Positions 20,678-32,879 of a stretch of 64,000 nt of DNA are shown here, one piece after another; position 1 is the first letter of the stretch, and each line of letters starts with the position of its first letter. The stretch is from Aquatica leii. Its lineage: Eukaryota > Arthropoda > Insecta > Coleoptera > Lampyridae. The position numbers and the translations under genes are program-made. The notes beneath the pieces are model-generated. The model made no database searches. It had not been told where the DNA came from and was given only the letters and a program-made list of their open reading frames with translations. The DNA lies in the NCBI GenBank assembly GCA_035610365.1, contig CM069432.1:113727529-113791528 (forward strand), read 5' to 3'.

Positions 20678-22725
20678 AGCGGAAAAGATACATTTTATCA
20701 ATATCGAAAACTTACTGGTACTCTTACAGAAGCATATATAACATATTGTAAATTTTTTATCATTTATGATTATTTTATATTTATTTTTTTTTAAAGGTGA
20801 TTTCCGTTTTATCAATTAATACACGTAATTAAATAGACCTTGTTTATGAATGTAATCTAAAAAATCTTAAGCAGCACAACTCCAATAAAGCGATAAAATA
20901 TAAATTAAGTTCAATTTAGTTAATAAAATGGATATCACTTAAGACTTAATTAATTAATTACTTTAATTTGTACTGTATTTAGGAAGCTCTGTTTATTCAA
21001 TCCCGTGTTTTATTTTTCTTGTAAATAAACGTTAATGCTTCTACATAGTGAATTTTGCGATAATAAAGACGTCTAAAACAGTCAAGATTAATCTTAAAAT
21101 ATTATTTTGTATTTACATTAAGATTGTGACTCGTAAAACTCCAAATTATCTAAATGAACTAAACGCGTTGAACGCAATAGCAGTTAAATTTTTTTATTAC
21201 ACCTGCATCATAATACATGTTAAAAAAATTAAAAAGCGGGTGAAATCTCAACATTAAAACACTGGAGTGCATTAAACAATGACGTCATCATTTTTAAAGA
21301 AAATTGTTTTTGTAATTTACACATGTAATTAGTGAGATATAACAAACGGTATCATTTTTGTTTCAAATAACATAAATGTTAAATGTGCAATTTTTATTTG
21401 ACACGTGGGTTCTAGAGCTTTTATAGACCAGCCGTCACTAGACGATATCGTCTACTCGATAAATGTATATTCAATTTTGCCAGAATTATCACCAACCAAC
21501 AGTGCTAAAAATTACATGTTGCACCTAGGTGCAACCAAAAACTTCCGATTCTATTGTACGTCATGTATCTTCACTTACTTATATGCAGAAAAAGAAAACT
21601 TCGTCTTCAACTTTATTCTCGACTTTAACTTGGTAGCAGTGACTATTATATTCAAGCAGGCCAGAGTTTTTTCAGTTAGTTAATATGGGTCTATTGAAAC
21701 AAATAAGTAGATACGAAGACGTATTTAAAAAATAAATACAAACTTTTTGTTCATAACTCGTGATAAAGTGGGTGAACTATGTTTGATAAGTTAAAAGAAA
21801 CCTCAAAATACTTATAAATCTCGAAGTATTCGATTAAAAATGAAAAGTAAGTTTAACATCGTGGAAGATACAATGTTTACTACCATATTTTAATTTTGAA
21901 TTTAAAAAAAGGACTCATAAAAGTTTTTTAATTTTTGATTAATTATATATTTATTCGGTGGATTATCTTTTCTGTTGTGTAATATTTTTTTTTAATAACT
22001 TCTTCTGCCAACTGCTTTTAAGTTGTCATCTAAAAATCATACAAATGTTGTACAGTTGGAACTGAAGAAAAGGGTGTCTTGATTTATACACACTTTTCAT
22101 TTCTTCTTGTTTACATTAAACAGTTATATGTATAAAAAAAAATTTAATCTTACCAATTCGAATTGCATTCCGACATAACTTTCTATGAGAAGCATCGGAG
22201 GATGCAATCGAAGGGAAATAGACAGCACATACTCTTTTAAGTAACAGAAGTTTTTTTTATTAAAGTTTCATATTGCACTATTTTCAACCACAAATCACGA
22301 CTTTCTTATTGAAATGCAATTTGAACAATAAGAGAAGCATGATTTTGCAATGCAATTGTCTAAAACATTACTAAATCTCTATGATATTAAATTAATTTAA
22401 ACTCAAGAAAACAGCGATTAAAACTTTTAAAAACTTTAAAAATGATCACACAAATAATTTAAAAAGTGCAAAATGTACATTATTTATGCGCGCATGTAAT
22501 ACGCGTGGGTAAATTAATTATACAAGTAGATGTAAAATAAAATAATCACAATTCCATTGTAAAATTGTAGGTGGCACAACAACTGGCGGTATTTACACGA
22601 AATTTGTAAGAAGTGAAATAGTGTACTTAATTCAATTCGATTTACTATTTTAATTGCATATACATTTGTATTTACAATTGATTTAGAATCCAAATTAACT
22701 TTATTCTAAACAACTGTCTTTCATT
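20678..22725. other. AT-rich stretch, no gene seen
   Basis: Several open frames of 60-92 codons (for example 21405-21683) have no recognisable domains. No paired terminal repeats were found. Confidence 0.45.
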
Positions 22726-22729
22726 TCGT

Positions 22730-23330
22730 CCTTTCTCTTACTTTTATTACATGTTACAGTTTTTTTTCCTTTTATCACGGTTACTCTTATTTCTATCACT
22801 TCCTCTATCTATTATATACCTTTTCTATCCTCACTAAATAATTTATTTCTTACTGTGTCGTCCACTCTTAACTCTTTACATTTCTCTCTCATATGCTAAA
22901 AATTTCCTATCTCTCCCCGCACAAACATTTTCTTTTCTTGTTTTTCTATCAGTACTTATTTCTTTTTAATTTTCCGTTCTGAATTTAGCTATTATTCTTT
23001 TACACCTTAAACTTCTACTCCCTCTTAAATATTTTATTTTTGCGGTTGTTATTATTTCTTTGTAGATTTCATTCTTCTTCCTTCTATTAGTATGGCTCTT
23101 CGCTGTTGTTTCTGATTATCCAGACTTTTTTACACTATTTTTTCCACATTTCCTATTCTTCTTCTCTTTTCTTCTCTACTTCTTTTCTTACATATTCTTC
23201 TCTCTTCTCTCAAACTTTCGTCATACTTCATAGCTCTTTTTTTAGTTTGATTTCCCATTCTTTCTAATTTTATTTCTTCTAAATAATAAATAAACATGAA
23301 CCCAACGGACACCTCTGTCTCCGCCTTTTT
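22730..23330 (-). pseudogene. C-terminal remnant of a non-LTR retrotransposon
   Basis: On the plus strand this looks like a polypyrimidine tract. Read on the minus strand it encodes an Arg/Glu/Lys-rich tail: a frame of 60 codons with MKYDESLREERRICKKRSRE, then in shifted frames YKEIITTAKIKYLRG, RCKRIIAKFRTEN and KCKELRVDD. This matches the end of an insect non-LTR polyprotein, where a YKE, IARFR, CRxCG series closes the protein. The CxxC motif itself is lost. The same family appears better preserved at 63835-64000. The unusual purine bias is simply the codon use of this charged tail. Confidence 0.6.
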
Positions 23331-23741
23331 TTAGTTTAAGAACCTTCACTTAACATTAGTAAAAAACTAGTAAAAATTACAATTCATATATAAAAATATT
23401 CTGACTTGACAAAGGCTGTACTTTTTCATCTCAAATCTTAGTTTTTCTTAAATCATTTTTGCTATCATTTAGATTATTTCTCGTTCCAATAACTGTCGAA
23501 GGCAAGGAAGTATTGTTTCCTAGCTCATTAACATTTAACGAATTTATGCATTGCTCAAGGTAGCAAAAATAAGTCAATAGTTACGCATAAAATCAACATC
23601 TGTCGTTAAATTTGCAGTAGTTTGAAAGAAACACAAATCTTAAAAGTTCAGAACGTACCCGCATCTATAATTCCAATTGAAAAAAAAAACTTTGAAATCA
23701 ATGGCAGACGGTTTGTAGATGTAAATGATTTTTAAAAAAAA

Positions 23742-24510
23742 ATGCAAATGCACTCTCCATACACCTGCAATCTAAGTCATATGTACATATGGAATGAATT
23801 ACACGACGGTCTAATATATACATTAAAATTAAAATGCCAAATGTATATCGAGAATTTTGTAAAAACTGAAATTACAGAGGATAAACTAAATATTCATTCT
23901 GTCATCGTTTCAGCTACCATTTTCACAGGTTTTAGTTTATTTTAAGCAATTTTTAAGTGTAATGAATATTCCTCAATTATCTGGAAGACAATTTGATAAA
24001 CACTTTGAAAAAGTATTCGAAACAATTTTAAAAACACCATAGAAAGCTATGGAAGTTGCAGGCATTAAATAATGCCGTCTTGCTTGTGAAATTCGAGATG
24101 TTGACAAAAAATGGTTATCGTTTGATTACCGTAATTGCTGACGGTGCTTGGTCAAAGCGGTCTTACAAAACAAAATAAGATGCTTCATCTGAAGTAGCAT
24201 GTATTGTTGGTGTCAAAACAGGCAAATTACTATTTGTGACTGTTAGAAACAAATGCCCTATGTGTGCCAGAGAAAAATTAAAAATTTTTTTTCTGGTGCG
24301 ATAACATTTGTTACAAAAATTGATCAAGTATGTACATTAACAGCAATGGAATCCGATATACTCCTAGAAAGATTTAATCGCACTGTGGAAATGCACGGTT
24401 TAAAATATACGCAACTTGGTGGAGATGGTAATAGCAGCGTTTGCAAGAAACTGTGTATAGAAAAACAATATGGAAACAGCATTCTTGTTGAGAAAGTATA
24501 AGGATCTTCG
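23742..24510 (+). pseudogene. Mutator-like transposase (insect type), decayed
   Basis: The readable motifs, in shifting frames, are SGRQFDKHFEKVFE, then RLITVIADGAWSKRSYKTK (catalytic Asp region), EVACIVGVKTGKLLFVTVRN, CPMCARE and, in an 82-codon open piece from 24253, TAMESDILLERFNRTVEMHG and YTQLGGDGNSSVCKK (second catalytic Asp region). This order matches the Mutator-like transposase domain found in many insect genomes. The C-terminal portion is missing after VEKV at 24500, and there are stops near 23945, 24042, 24072 and 24177. Confidence 0.8.
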
Positions 24511-24916
24511 GTACCTTGTTACGACACCTAAATTCTCTCAGAGAGCGCTAGTGTTGAAAATAGTGGTATTTTTTAAGGTTGACTTGGAGGAATGGTCTAA
24601 CAACTGATAATGAAATAGAAATTAATTTAGATATAAATTTCTTCTTGTAGCTGGCTGCTTGTAGGTGTACCGTTAGCGTTCAGATAAGACATAGCCTTCT
24701 TTATTTTACAAGCCATGAATAAGAAATTTGGCAACACCGCCCGGTAGTCTTACATTTATGTTGAACCGTTAGCGCTGCGTTAGCGTTTATGTTTGTAAAT
24801 CATTGAAATTCGGTTAAACTGTGTGTATATTAGTTTTTTGCGATATTTATCTGAAAATTTCCTATCATAGGAAACGTTTATATTTTCTCAAGACAGAAAT
24901 AGTTGAAATTAGAAAT

Positions 24917-25046
24917 GTAAGTACCTATATATAATCATTTTATCGTAGTTTTTATTTTGAGGTTAGATTGGACAATTTATATTTTGTGATTTTGGTAAAT
25001 TATTATTAGTAATTACTGGATTAAATCATTTGGTATATGTTTTTAG
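24917..25046 (+). other. 5'UTR intron of the P-element gene
   Basis: A consensus donor GTAAGTACC at 24917 and an acceptor TATATGTTTTTAG ending at 25046 bound a 130-base intron. The acceptor lies one base before the ATG at 25048, which supports that ATG as the start rather than the in-frame ATG at 25030 inside the intron. Confidence 0.65.
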
Positions 25047-25047
25047 A

Positions 25048-27814
25048 ATGCCACGGCATTGCTGTGCCCCTGGATGTAAATCAAATTATGATAGTGAAGT
25101 AGGTGAACATGGAAAAAAGTCGACTTTTAAACTTCCATCAGATCCTGTATTAAGGCAGCTTTGGATTCGTGCAATTCCTCGAGATAATTGGAAACCCTCT
25201 GCTCACACTGCTGTATGTAGCGATCATTTTCTGGATACAGAAATTATTCGTTTTGAAACTTTCCTTAATCCAGATGGTAAGGAGATCAAATTACCATTAA
25301 GAAGTCCCAAATTAGTTGTAGGAGCGGTTCCACACATTTTTAAAAATTTACCAGCTTACTTGAGTTTACCATCATCATCAACAAAAAGAACTGACCCTGA
25401 GAAGAGAAAAGAAGTATTCATCCAGAGACACGAAGAAAAGTGTAATGAATTTCTTAACAGTGATTTAATTAAAGATTTCAAGGACTTTGTGGAAAGGATT
25501 AAAGAAAATCTTCAATTAGAAAAATGGAGTTACAAAGTTGTTTGTAACTGTGTTTATTTTTATATTTTAAACATTGATGCGAATGACAGTTTTGATGGGA
25601 TGGATTGTGGAGTGAAAGTTAACTGCAGTGTGATGATAAATAATGACTTAGTTGTTACAGTTTTTATGCAAGGAAATTTGTTAAGTGCTAAGGATTTGCA
25701 ATGGATATTACCACAAAATTTAAAATTAAGTAGGTGGTCACAAATTGAAAATATTTTAAGTAGGTATAAAAATAGTATAGACCTTAAACCTAATTCCGAA
25801 GAATATTTTTTAACACTTGCATGTAAATATGTTGATAAAGCCATAGGGGTTGATAATAATTCAAATTTAGCAATTTTAAAAAATCAGCTTGAGTTGTTTA
25901 ATGCAAAACGTAGGCGATATACAATTGATACTATTGTATTTTCATTTTTAATTTACTATCAGTCTCACGCTAGCTATAATGCATTAAAAAACTTTTTAAT
26001 TTTACCAACTAAAAGATACTTGCAACAGATCTCGTCATCGTTAAATATTTCTTCCGAGTGTGACATTAACAACAAACATTACTTGTCATTTATTGCAAAA
26101 ACAACATGTGATCGGGAGAAATATGTAGCTCTTTTAATTGATGAAATATACGTCAATAGTGGTCTACACTATAAAGCAAAAAATATTGCCGGTTATGCTA
26201 GCAATAATCCAAATGCAATGGCAAAAACTGTTCAATCATTTATGATTACATCAGTTTTTGGGAGTATGTCTGAAATTGTCAAATTATTACCCGTAAGTGG
26301 ACTAACAGCAAGTGAATTAAAAGAAATGTTACTTCAAGTTTTGAATTTTGTTCAGGGGTTCGGGTTTAAAGTCATTTGTATTATAACAGATAATAATCGC
26401 ATAAATCAAAATCTTTTTAAACTCATTTCACCATCAGAAAGTTTTCAAAACCCTTCATTTCCAGATGAGAAAATTTTCCTTTTATTTGATTTTGTCCATA
26501 TATTTAAAAATATTAGGAATAATTGGATTAATTTACGCAATTATAATCACACATTTGTTTATCCTGATTTTAAAACAAATGTTGTAAGAAGGGCTTCTTT
26601 TGAAGACTTACGGAACTTTTACACAACAGAAGTTAGCATGATAATTAAAAAGGCTCCCAAATTAAATTATAAAACTGTGCACCCTTCAAATTTAGAAAGG
26701 CAAAATGTTCTTTTAGTTGACAATATTTTTCATGAATCGACTATTGCCGCTTTAAATTGTCAAGTACAATTTAAAGATACTGTAGTTTTTCTAGAAATAA
26801 TTCGTCATTGGTGGGATATTGTTAACACTAAAAATACATTTAAGGGTAAATTGAAACGAAATCAGTGGAGTGGACCGATATATAATATGCACAATCAGAA
26901 AATCGAATTTTTGAATAAATTTATTACTTGGTTAGACAATTGGAAGTCAATGAATGATTCGGTATGTTTAACTAATGATACGTTTTCTGCATTACGTCGA
27001 AGCACTTCAGTTCTTATTAACATAGTTGATTATGCAATTAATACACTACATATAGAATATGTTTTGCCTGGTAAATTTCAGACAGATAATTTGGAAAAGA
27101 GATTTGGACGCTACAGATCTCTCTCTGGATGTAACTACCATGTTTCATACACCCAAATAATAGAGTCGGAAAAAAAGAATGAAGCATTTGTTAAAAATTA
27201 GTGACGATATTTCAGTTTTAAAAGAGTTACAGCATAACGATGATTTTCAAGAAAATTTCGATGCAACTGAATTTTATTTTATTTTTGATACAGACTATCT
27301 TGACAATTTTGAGATTGACCAGTCTACACAGTTATATGTATGTGGCTATGCAGCACATTCTGTTATAAAGAAAGTTTGTTGCTATGCATGTAGAGAATAT
27401 GTTGCGAAATTAGAATTCAAAGGTGAAAATATATGTGATAAATATTACGACTATCTTCAAAGAGGTGGCCTAAATAAACCAACTGATGCTGTAATAGAAA
27501 TTAGTTTACATTTATTTTCTGTTTTTACTTATATTATTAATAATGAGGAATTAGAAACAGCATTTTTGAAGAAGCAAAACTATAAAGATGTTCTTTGCAA
27601 TTTAACATTGTCAAGTCTGGATTCCAATAATTATTTTATCGATTTTAATAAAAAATGTAGTGATTGTACTGCTACAGTAGGAAAAATGTATAAAGTGCTT
27701 ATTTCCATATTTAGTAATATTGCATTAAATAATTACACTAAAATGAAAAATAATATTAATAATACTGCGAAACAAAACAAAAAGCGAAAGCTAGGAACGC
27801 TGATGAAAAGCTAA
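25048..27814 (+). pseudogene. THAP-domain P-superfamily transposase with one frameshift
   Basis: It would cut and rejoin the element ends in the nucleus. Residues 1-90 form a THAP zinc finger: MPRHCCAPGC supplies the first Cys pair, and CSDHF the last Cys and His. The middle contains an RNase-H-like catalytic region with ALLIDEIYVNSGLHYK, CIITDNNRINQNLF and LFDFVHIFKNIRNNW, the last being the P-element family signature. The end has TDNLEKRFGRYRSLSG and HVSYTQIIESEKK. Frame one runs 717 codons to a stop at 27201. Frame two (27179-27814) continues as KHLLKISDDISVLKE with Cys-rich CGYAAHSVIKKVCCYACRE. The shift lies at an A7 run, 27170-27176; removing one A joins the frames into about 920 residues, a normal length for the family. 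No other break was seen. Confidence 0.92.
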
Positions 27815-27840
27815 CCTTTTGTAAATATTATTTTTATTGT

Positions 27841-27846
27841 AATAAA
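27841..27846 (+). promoter_or_regulatory. Poly(A) signal of the P-element gene
   Basis: AATAAA begins 27 bases after the stop codon ending at 27814, inside the element. Confidence 0.6.
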
Positions 27847-28030
27847 TTTTCTAAATATACCTATATATATATTAGTTTTTTATTTTTGTAATTTCATGGG
27901 TAATTAAATATTTAAAAAGACAAAATTTAACCATTTTTATGCTGTTTCGACATAGGACTACCAAATTCAAAAATGCTGCGTTGCCAAGTTTACGTTCATG
28001 GCTTGTAACTAAAGATGGCTATGGATAAGA

Positions 28031-30520
28031 TAATCGCAAAGAAATTGACATGTGCTGTTTGCATTTACTAGCAGATATTTGTTACTTTATCGTTTTTTTA
28101 AGCGATAAAAATATCAGTATTTGAATAAAAAAGATATAAGTTTAGACTTTATAAAAACACAGCGTTGCCAATTGTAGTGACAATCAAGAAAATTTTGGGA
28201 TTTTATGTAGTTGCGGGTATTTTGTTGTAGAATTTTGGAAAAAATATTGTATTATCTACATTTTATAATACATGTCACTTTTATTGAATAATCTGGCGAG
28301 TTTTAATATTGTATGTGTAACTATGAGTAAAATTGTGGAATTTTTACACCTTGTGCGGGGAATCGCAAAAAAGTCAGCCGAGAACATTTGTATAGCTAAT
28401 TATATTTTAGGTTTTCTTAAATCATGTATTGCAAATATTTCTTGTTTTTTGAATACGTGTTAATGTATTATTAAAGATGACACACAATGATTTTGTTAAT
28501 TTTATTACTAAAATCGAACTTATATTTTAAAGAAATTTTGTCATTTATTATCAAGGCCAATATTTGTAGGAGTTATTTAGACATTTGTAATTTAATATAA
28601 CTACTTATTTTTACCATACCTAATAACATTTATTTGTATTTAAGGGTAAAAACACTAATAGGTACATATTAAATGTCGAATCAATAAATTCGTTTCTAAA
28701 CTTAATTGGTTTTATCGACTGATGACTTTTATACATGTATAAAAACTCATATTCGTGAATTACATTCAAAACATCTTACTTTCACCTTTATTACAAATAC
28801 AATAAACTAATTGTTAGCCTAGTCGACTGTAATAATTGTAGGTTAAGTATACCTAACTTGATTTTTTAATTAATTCTACTAAGTATTATTATTATTATTA
28901 TCACTTTAATAATCACAAGTTAGAAACGTAATACAAATCTAATGTCAAATATAATACGGGTCTGTCAAACTTTGCAAATCAATTACTTTTAGTCAGACCC
29001 TGTGTTTCTATCCGGTAATGGCGTCGGCAAGGTCAAATTTTAAACCTCATTCACATAAGAGTTATCCTGCTGATTGTTATTTATGCTGTGCTAATGCCAA
29101 ATAAAAACAATTCCTTATTAAACTGTTTCAAAACAAGGAATAAAACTTCAATATGTATTTTTCAATTTTTATTTTACAGATTTTAAGTGGTGAATGATTT
29201 TAAAAAAAAATTAAGTGTTTTTCAGAAGAACCATTTGTGTTTTATGTAAATAAGGAGAATATATATTTCAAGTAAACACAACAAACTTGTATTGCAGAAA
29301 TAATAACTAGCTGTACGTCAATGTAATAAGCAAGTATTAAAATTTGATAGTGTCCCAAATAACAAAATTCTCGTAAAAAGATATCTTTTTAATAACATTT
29401 CTTGGGTATCAATTAGACATCATTTTGGCTATTTCTTTCATACAAAATTTGTGTCAAAAACTTCGCATGAAATCAATATCTATAAACTGTCACTATCATT
29501 TTTGAGACATCAAAATGATACCATCTATAAGAAAGCTGAATGTCACTGTGATGCCAAAATCATATCACATAACATGATTATTCCATCATTCTGTTATCAA
29601 ATTTTTATTAATTAAATTATATGCTTCTATGTTGATTAATACAAATATACACAGTATAAATAATGATTATACTTTTCAACTTTACTGTGTTTAGTGAAGA
29701 TCTATACTTATAAAAAAACACTGTAATTATAAATTACAAATTGGAATACAATATTTTAAACTTTTATATGGTAGTAGACATCGTTTTAACAAGCATTTAA
29801 AGTAATCAAAAAACTGAAGTTATACCACGTTATACTTCATCGAACAAAAGCGGACATTCTTCGTAAGGCTTTAGTGCGTAGGAGAATGCGGCAAATTATG
29901 CTGATTACTTTATAATACTGCCAAAATAAAATGAAATTCTACATTAATAATTTTTTTTATGTACACCATTTACCATAAAAAAATTATTATGTTCTATGGT
30001 GAAACTTTTATGTCTAAAATTATATCTATTTACCTTAAATAATTATTATTATTATTCCACGACGTTGAATTATTATATAATTATTTTATTATTGTTATTA
30101 TGTCTAAAATAATATATCTTTTTTTACAAATTGTCTTTTGCGTAAAATACACATTAGGTTAAGTGGATACCTACACATATTTGATTCTTGTTCTAGTAGT
30201 AAATAAATTGCCATCTTTAAATTAATAATTGCCGAGAAAAATATTATGCAACGTTTGCAAAGTGACCAATATGAAAAAGTATGTATAATGCTTTCATGAA
30301 TTTTGTATGAACTAAATTAATGCTTTGAGCGTTTAAATTTTTACATTTATTTTATAACAGAATGATTAGCTATGAAAATCGTACCAATAATTTTGTATCA
30401 AAATATTTTCATTAAAGTGACACTCGGATGTCAATAAATTTATACTAATGCTGATTGCGGCGACTTTTGAACTTATACCAGGATTATAAGTTTCTTTCTT
30501 TCTAAAAGCGGAATCTAGAA
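28031..30520. other. AT-rich stretch, no gene seen
   Basis: No domain recognised. A short ATT tract lies near 28880-28900. Near 30009 and 30098 the sequence TTATGTCTAAAAT is repeated in a TTA-rich setting. Confidence 0.5.
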
Positions 30521-30521
30521 T

Positions 30522-31310
30522 TTACAGTAACAAACAATCCATATAAAATTGAGTAAGAAAAGACAGCATTGTATCATTCCACAATTTTTTATTTTTATAA
30601 ATGCGCTCGACATGACAATCATTTTCTGCGTATAATATAAAATCGCAGTATTGTCTGCCAGTGATGTTCAGCTGTCCCTGAACTTGATAAGCATGATGAT
30701 AAGAATAGTTGTGTGTTTGTTTTAACCTAACCAAATATGTAAAGAATTAAAACAAAATAAAAATATTAAAATTTCTAATAATTATACCTGATGCCTCCGT
30801 TCTTAATAATGTAACATTTATCTTTGACGTCGCAATCGATGAATTTTTGGTTTCCAGCAGACCGCAAACATTTAACTTCGATTAATCTATCTTCACCGAC
30901 GAATCCATCTGGACTTGCCGTTAAAAATAAATGATTTGGATCTATCACTAGTCCACATTTGTTCATCTTTACATTTTTTCTAGTTCTTAACGTTTGCGCG
31001 CATTATTCTCGTGATTTCGCCCTTACGGTATATCTTCATTGCTAGACAAACCAAGACTGTACAACATATTCTGCACTGTCTTTGCACACAACTTTGTTTT
31101 TTGCATTGTACAAATTCGTCCAAGATTAGATGCCGTAAGCCTGTCTTTTCGCGCTTTGTGCCAAAGAAGAGAATCGTGTTGACTTGATGTCGTCTGTTGA
31201 ATACTTTTGTCATTACATGCCCAGGTTGTCGGTCCGACATAAGCTTAGACCATAGCCTAAGTTTTAACTCCGCCCAGACGTACCTGACAAAGCTGCTGCG
31301 TACATGCAAG
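30522..31310 (-). pseudogene. YqaJ-type nuclease domain protein (transposon-associated family), broken
   Basis: Read right to left: SLLWHKARKDRLTASNLGRI (Trp, Arg and the RLTAS motif of the YqaJ/lambda-exonuclease fold), then after breaks CGLVIDPNHLFLTASPDGFV (catalytic Asp) and LIEVKCLRS (the ExK motif), then KNGGI, an intron, and YQVQGQLNITGRQYCDFILY with the conserved Gln. It closes with FLTQFYMDCLL as in insect YqaJ proteins. A 61-base intron at 30727-30787 has GT and AG ends and keeps the reading frame (GGIR joined to LKQTHNYSYHHAY). The N-terminal half is frameshifted. The family, usually preceded by a SWIM-like zinc finger, is widespread in insects as repeats; its mobile-element role is inferred. 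A matching N-terminal remnant is at 58780-59325. Confidence 0.8.
30727..30787 (-). other. Small intron in the YqaJ-type gene
   Basis: On the minus strand the donor reads CAG/GTATAATT and the acceptor ATTTGGTTAG/GTTAAAAC. Splicing joins two pieces that align in order with the YqaJ domain, so I believe it was a working intron. Confidence 0.65.
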
Positions 31311-31739
31311 TTGTATAAGACAATCGTTTTGAAAAATCTACTCTTTCACCACCTGTGCATTTTGCAGCTAAAGCGTACAATCTACAAAGCACGTACCAAT
31401 TAATCAGTTTTTTTAATTAGTTTTTGATTTATATTTTTTATTCCTGAAAAGTACTTCAACAAAATATTCAAATGGCTCAGATAGTTCAAAAATTTTGTCT
31501 TTTAACACGATCGATACTTTTTTGTCTGAGTTTACGGGTCAACTTTAACAACTTTTTGCTAAAATATATTTCTTTGCTGACTTAAACAGTTATTCAAGCA
31601 CATTGGTTTTTGCGTTACCAATTTTAAATTAGTTTGTTATATTTACTCGTTCGTCTATTTTAGCGGTTTAATTTATCATTTTACATTAAAGTTATATTTA
31701 TTGCGCTATTGCCTAACTTCCCTTTTTTACAGGCCTACT

Positions 31740-32265
31740 CATAAGTCTAAGCGCTGTGGCATGGCGGTTTAATTACACGCTTTGGTCTACAATCTTTACT
31801 TACATTTGGGTTCTGAATAATATCACTGTCTGGTTTAAGATTTCCTTTCAAATTATTTTGTAATTACGAAGTTGTATCCAGAACATTATTTACTTATTAA
31901 CTGACTTCATTATTATCATCGGCAGTACTGGTTAAATTACGGTTTGTGCATAAGTCAACATTTGTATTAGGTTTGGTCTCGCAATCGACAATAACTGTGT
32001 CAGCTTTAGATAAGTTTACCCCTTTACTATAACTACTACAACTATTTCTATCATCGGATTTGAAACCGACAGCAACTTTGGATCTTAGAATCTGATTAGC
32101 GTGTCTTTTCCAGATTAATTAATCTTTTAACGTCTTACATAAATACATCTTATCACCTAAAACTTAATAAACCTTTGCCTCAACCTAACTCTTTTTGTTC
32201 GGGTTTCTATAATCTTTACACAAAATTATATCTCCTTCCTTAAATTGTATTTTTTTTCCGAGATA
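31740..32265 (-). pseudogene. Integrase C-terminus of gypsy element C
   Basis: FKEGDIILCKDYRNPNKK, YLCKTLKD and IWKRHANQILRS match the C-terminal DNA-binding region of Ty3/gypsy integrases. The tail RPKRVIKPPCH resembles the usual RPxRxxKPP ending, 25 bases before the 3' LTR start. It is surprisingly readable compared with the rest of the element. Confidence 0.75.
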
Positions 32266-32284
32266 ACGGCTGGTTACAATTTGT

Positions 32285-32800
32285 CAAAATTTGTTTATTG
32301 TTACTTTATAATTTCCGCATACTCTCACATCCATTCTATTTGCTTTTATTACTAAAACTAAGAGAGTTCCCCAGCTGGAATTATTTACTTTCTCAATTAG
32401 TCCTTTTTCTAACTTTTCCAGTTTGTTTAATGCTTTCTGCCGAAAACCAAAAGATATCTAAGAAGACTTCTGAAAACTCCTATTGTTTCTAATTTTACTT
32501 TCTCGTACTTATAAGTACCTCATTTATTTCTGAACAGATTAGGAAAATATCTTAACATTGCTTGTAGCATTGTACGCTCTACATTTATTTGATAAACTGA
32601 GATTTTATTATCTATAAATTGTTTATGCTAATGTCTACCACCTTGTAGTACTACTACTTGACCATGGTAAACTTTATTTAATGCCTGTATCTATCTCCAT
32701 TGTGATAGGTTTCTTATTTATTAACACATTTATGGCTATTGGTTTTACATAACTATTGTTATTAAAATTAAAAACATCAACATTAAAAAAAATAATTTTA
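32285..32800 (-). pseudogene. Protease and RT start of gypsy element C
   Basis: KPIAINVLINKKPITMEID matches the strand leading into the aspartic protease DTG active site, here lost. Further on ERTMLQAMLRYFPNLFRN and GTYKYEKVKLE match the segment before gypsy RT, followed by a broken IPAGELS piece where the WGTPIVP motif would be. The RT catalytic core is absent. Confidence 0.65.
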
Positions 32801-32879
32801 CCTTCCGAAAGTGTGGTATTGTCGTTTGTTTTTTATCGAAAATTATTATCGATTTTTACTTTCCACACTTTTCCAATAC

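Larger units (their letters stand above)
24690..28023 (+). mobile_element. P-superfamily (THAP) transposon, nearly complete
   Basis: Terminal inverted repeats: the left end CATAGCCTTCTTTATTTTAC and the inverse of the right end (CATAGCCATCTTTAGTTAC) both continue as AAGCCATGAA and, a few bases further in, TTGGCAAC. A perfect 7-bp duplication GATAAGA lies outside each end (24683-24689 and 28024-28030). Length is 3334 bp. Inside is one plus-strand gene with a 5'UTR intron, a THAP-DDE transposase coding region broken once, and AATAAA 27 bases after the stop. P elements usually make 8-bp duplications; here only 7 match. This is the best preserved element of the window. Confidence 0.92.

Noticed and set aside
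21405-21683. 92-codon frame as a gene
   Set aside because: No recognisable motif and no splice or promoter context that I can support.
22730-23330. Regulatory or structured polypyrimidine tract
   Set aside because: The minus-strand translation matches the charged C-terminus of non-LTR polyproteins, which explains the strand bias.
25030-25047. ATG at 25030 as the start of the P transposase
   Set aside because: It lies inside the predicted intron acceptor region; the ATG at 25048 follows the AG directly and gives the usual MPRxC start of THAP proteins.
25560-25844. Minus-strand 94-codon frame inside the P element
   Set aside because: It is a shadow of the THAP transposase frame.
27165-27185. 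Possible programmed -1 frameshift at the A7-G slippery sequence in the P-element transposase
   Set aside because: The second frame is +1 relative to the first, so a -1 slip would not enter it. A single-base insertion explains the break more simply.
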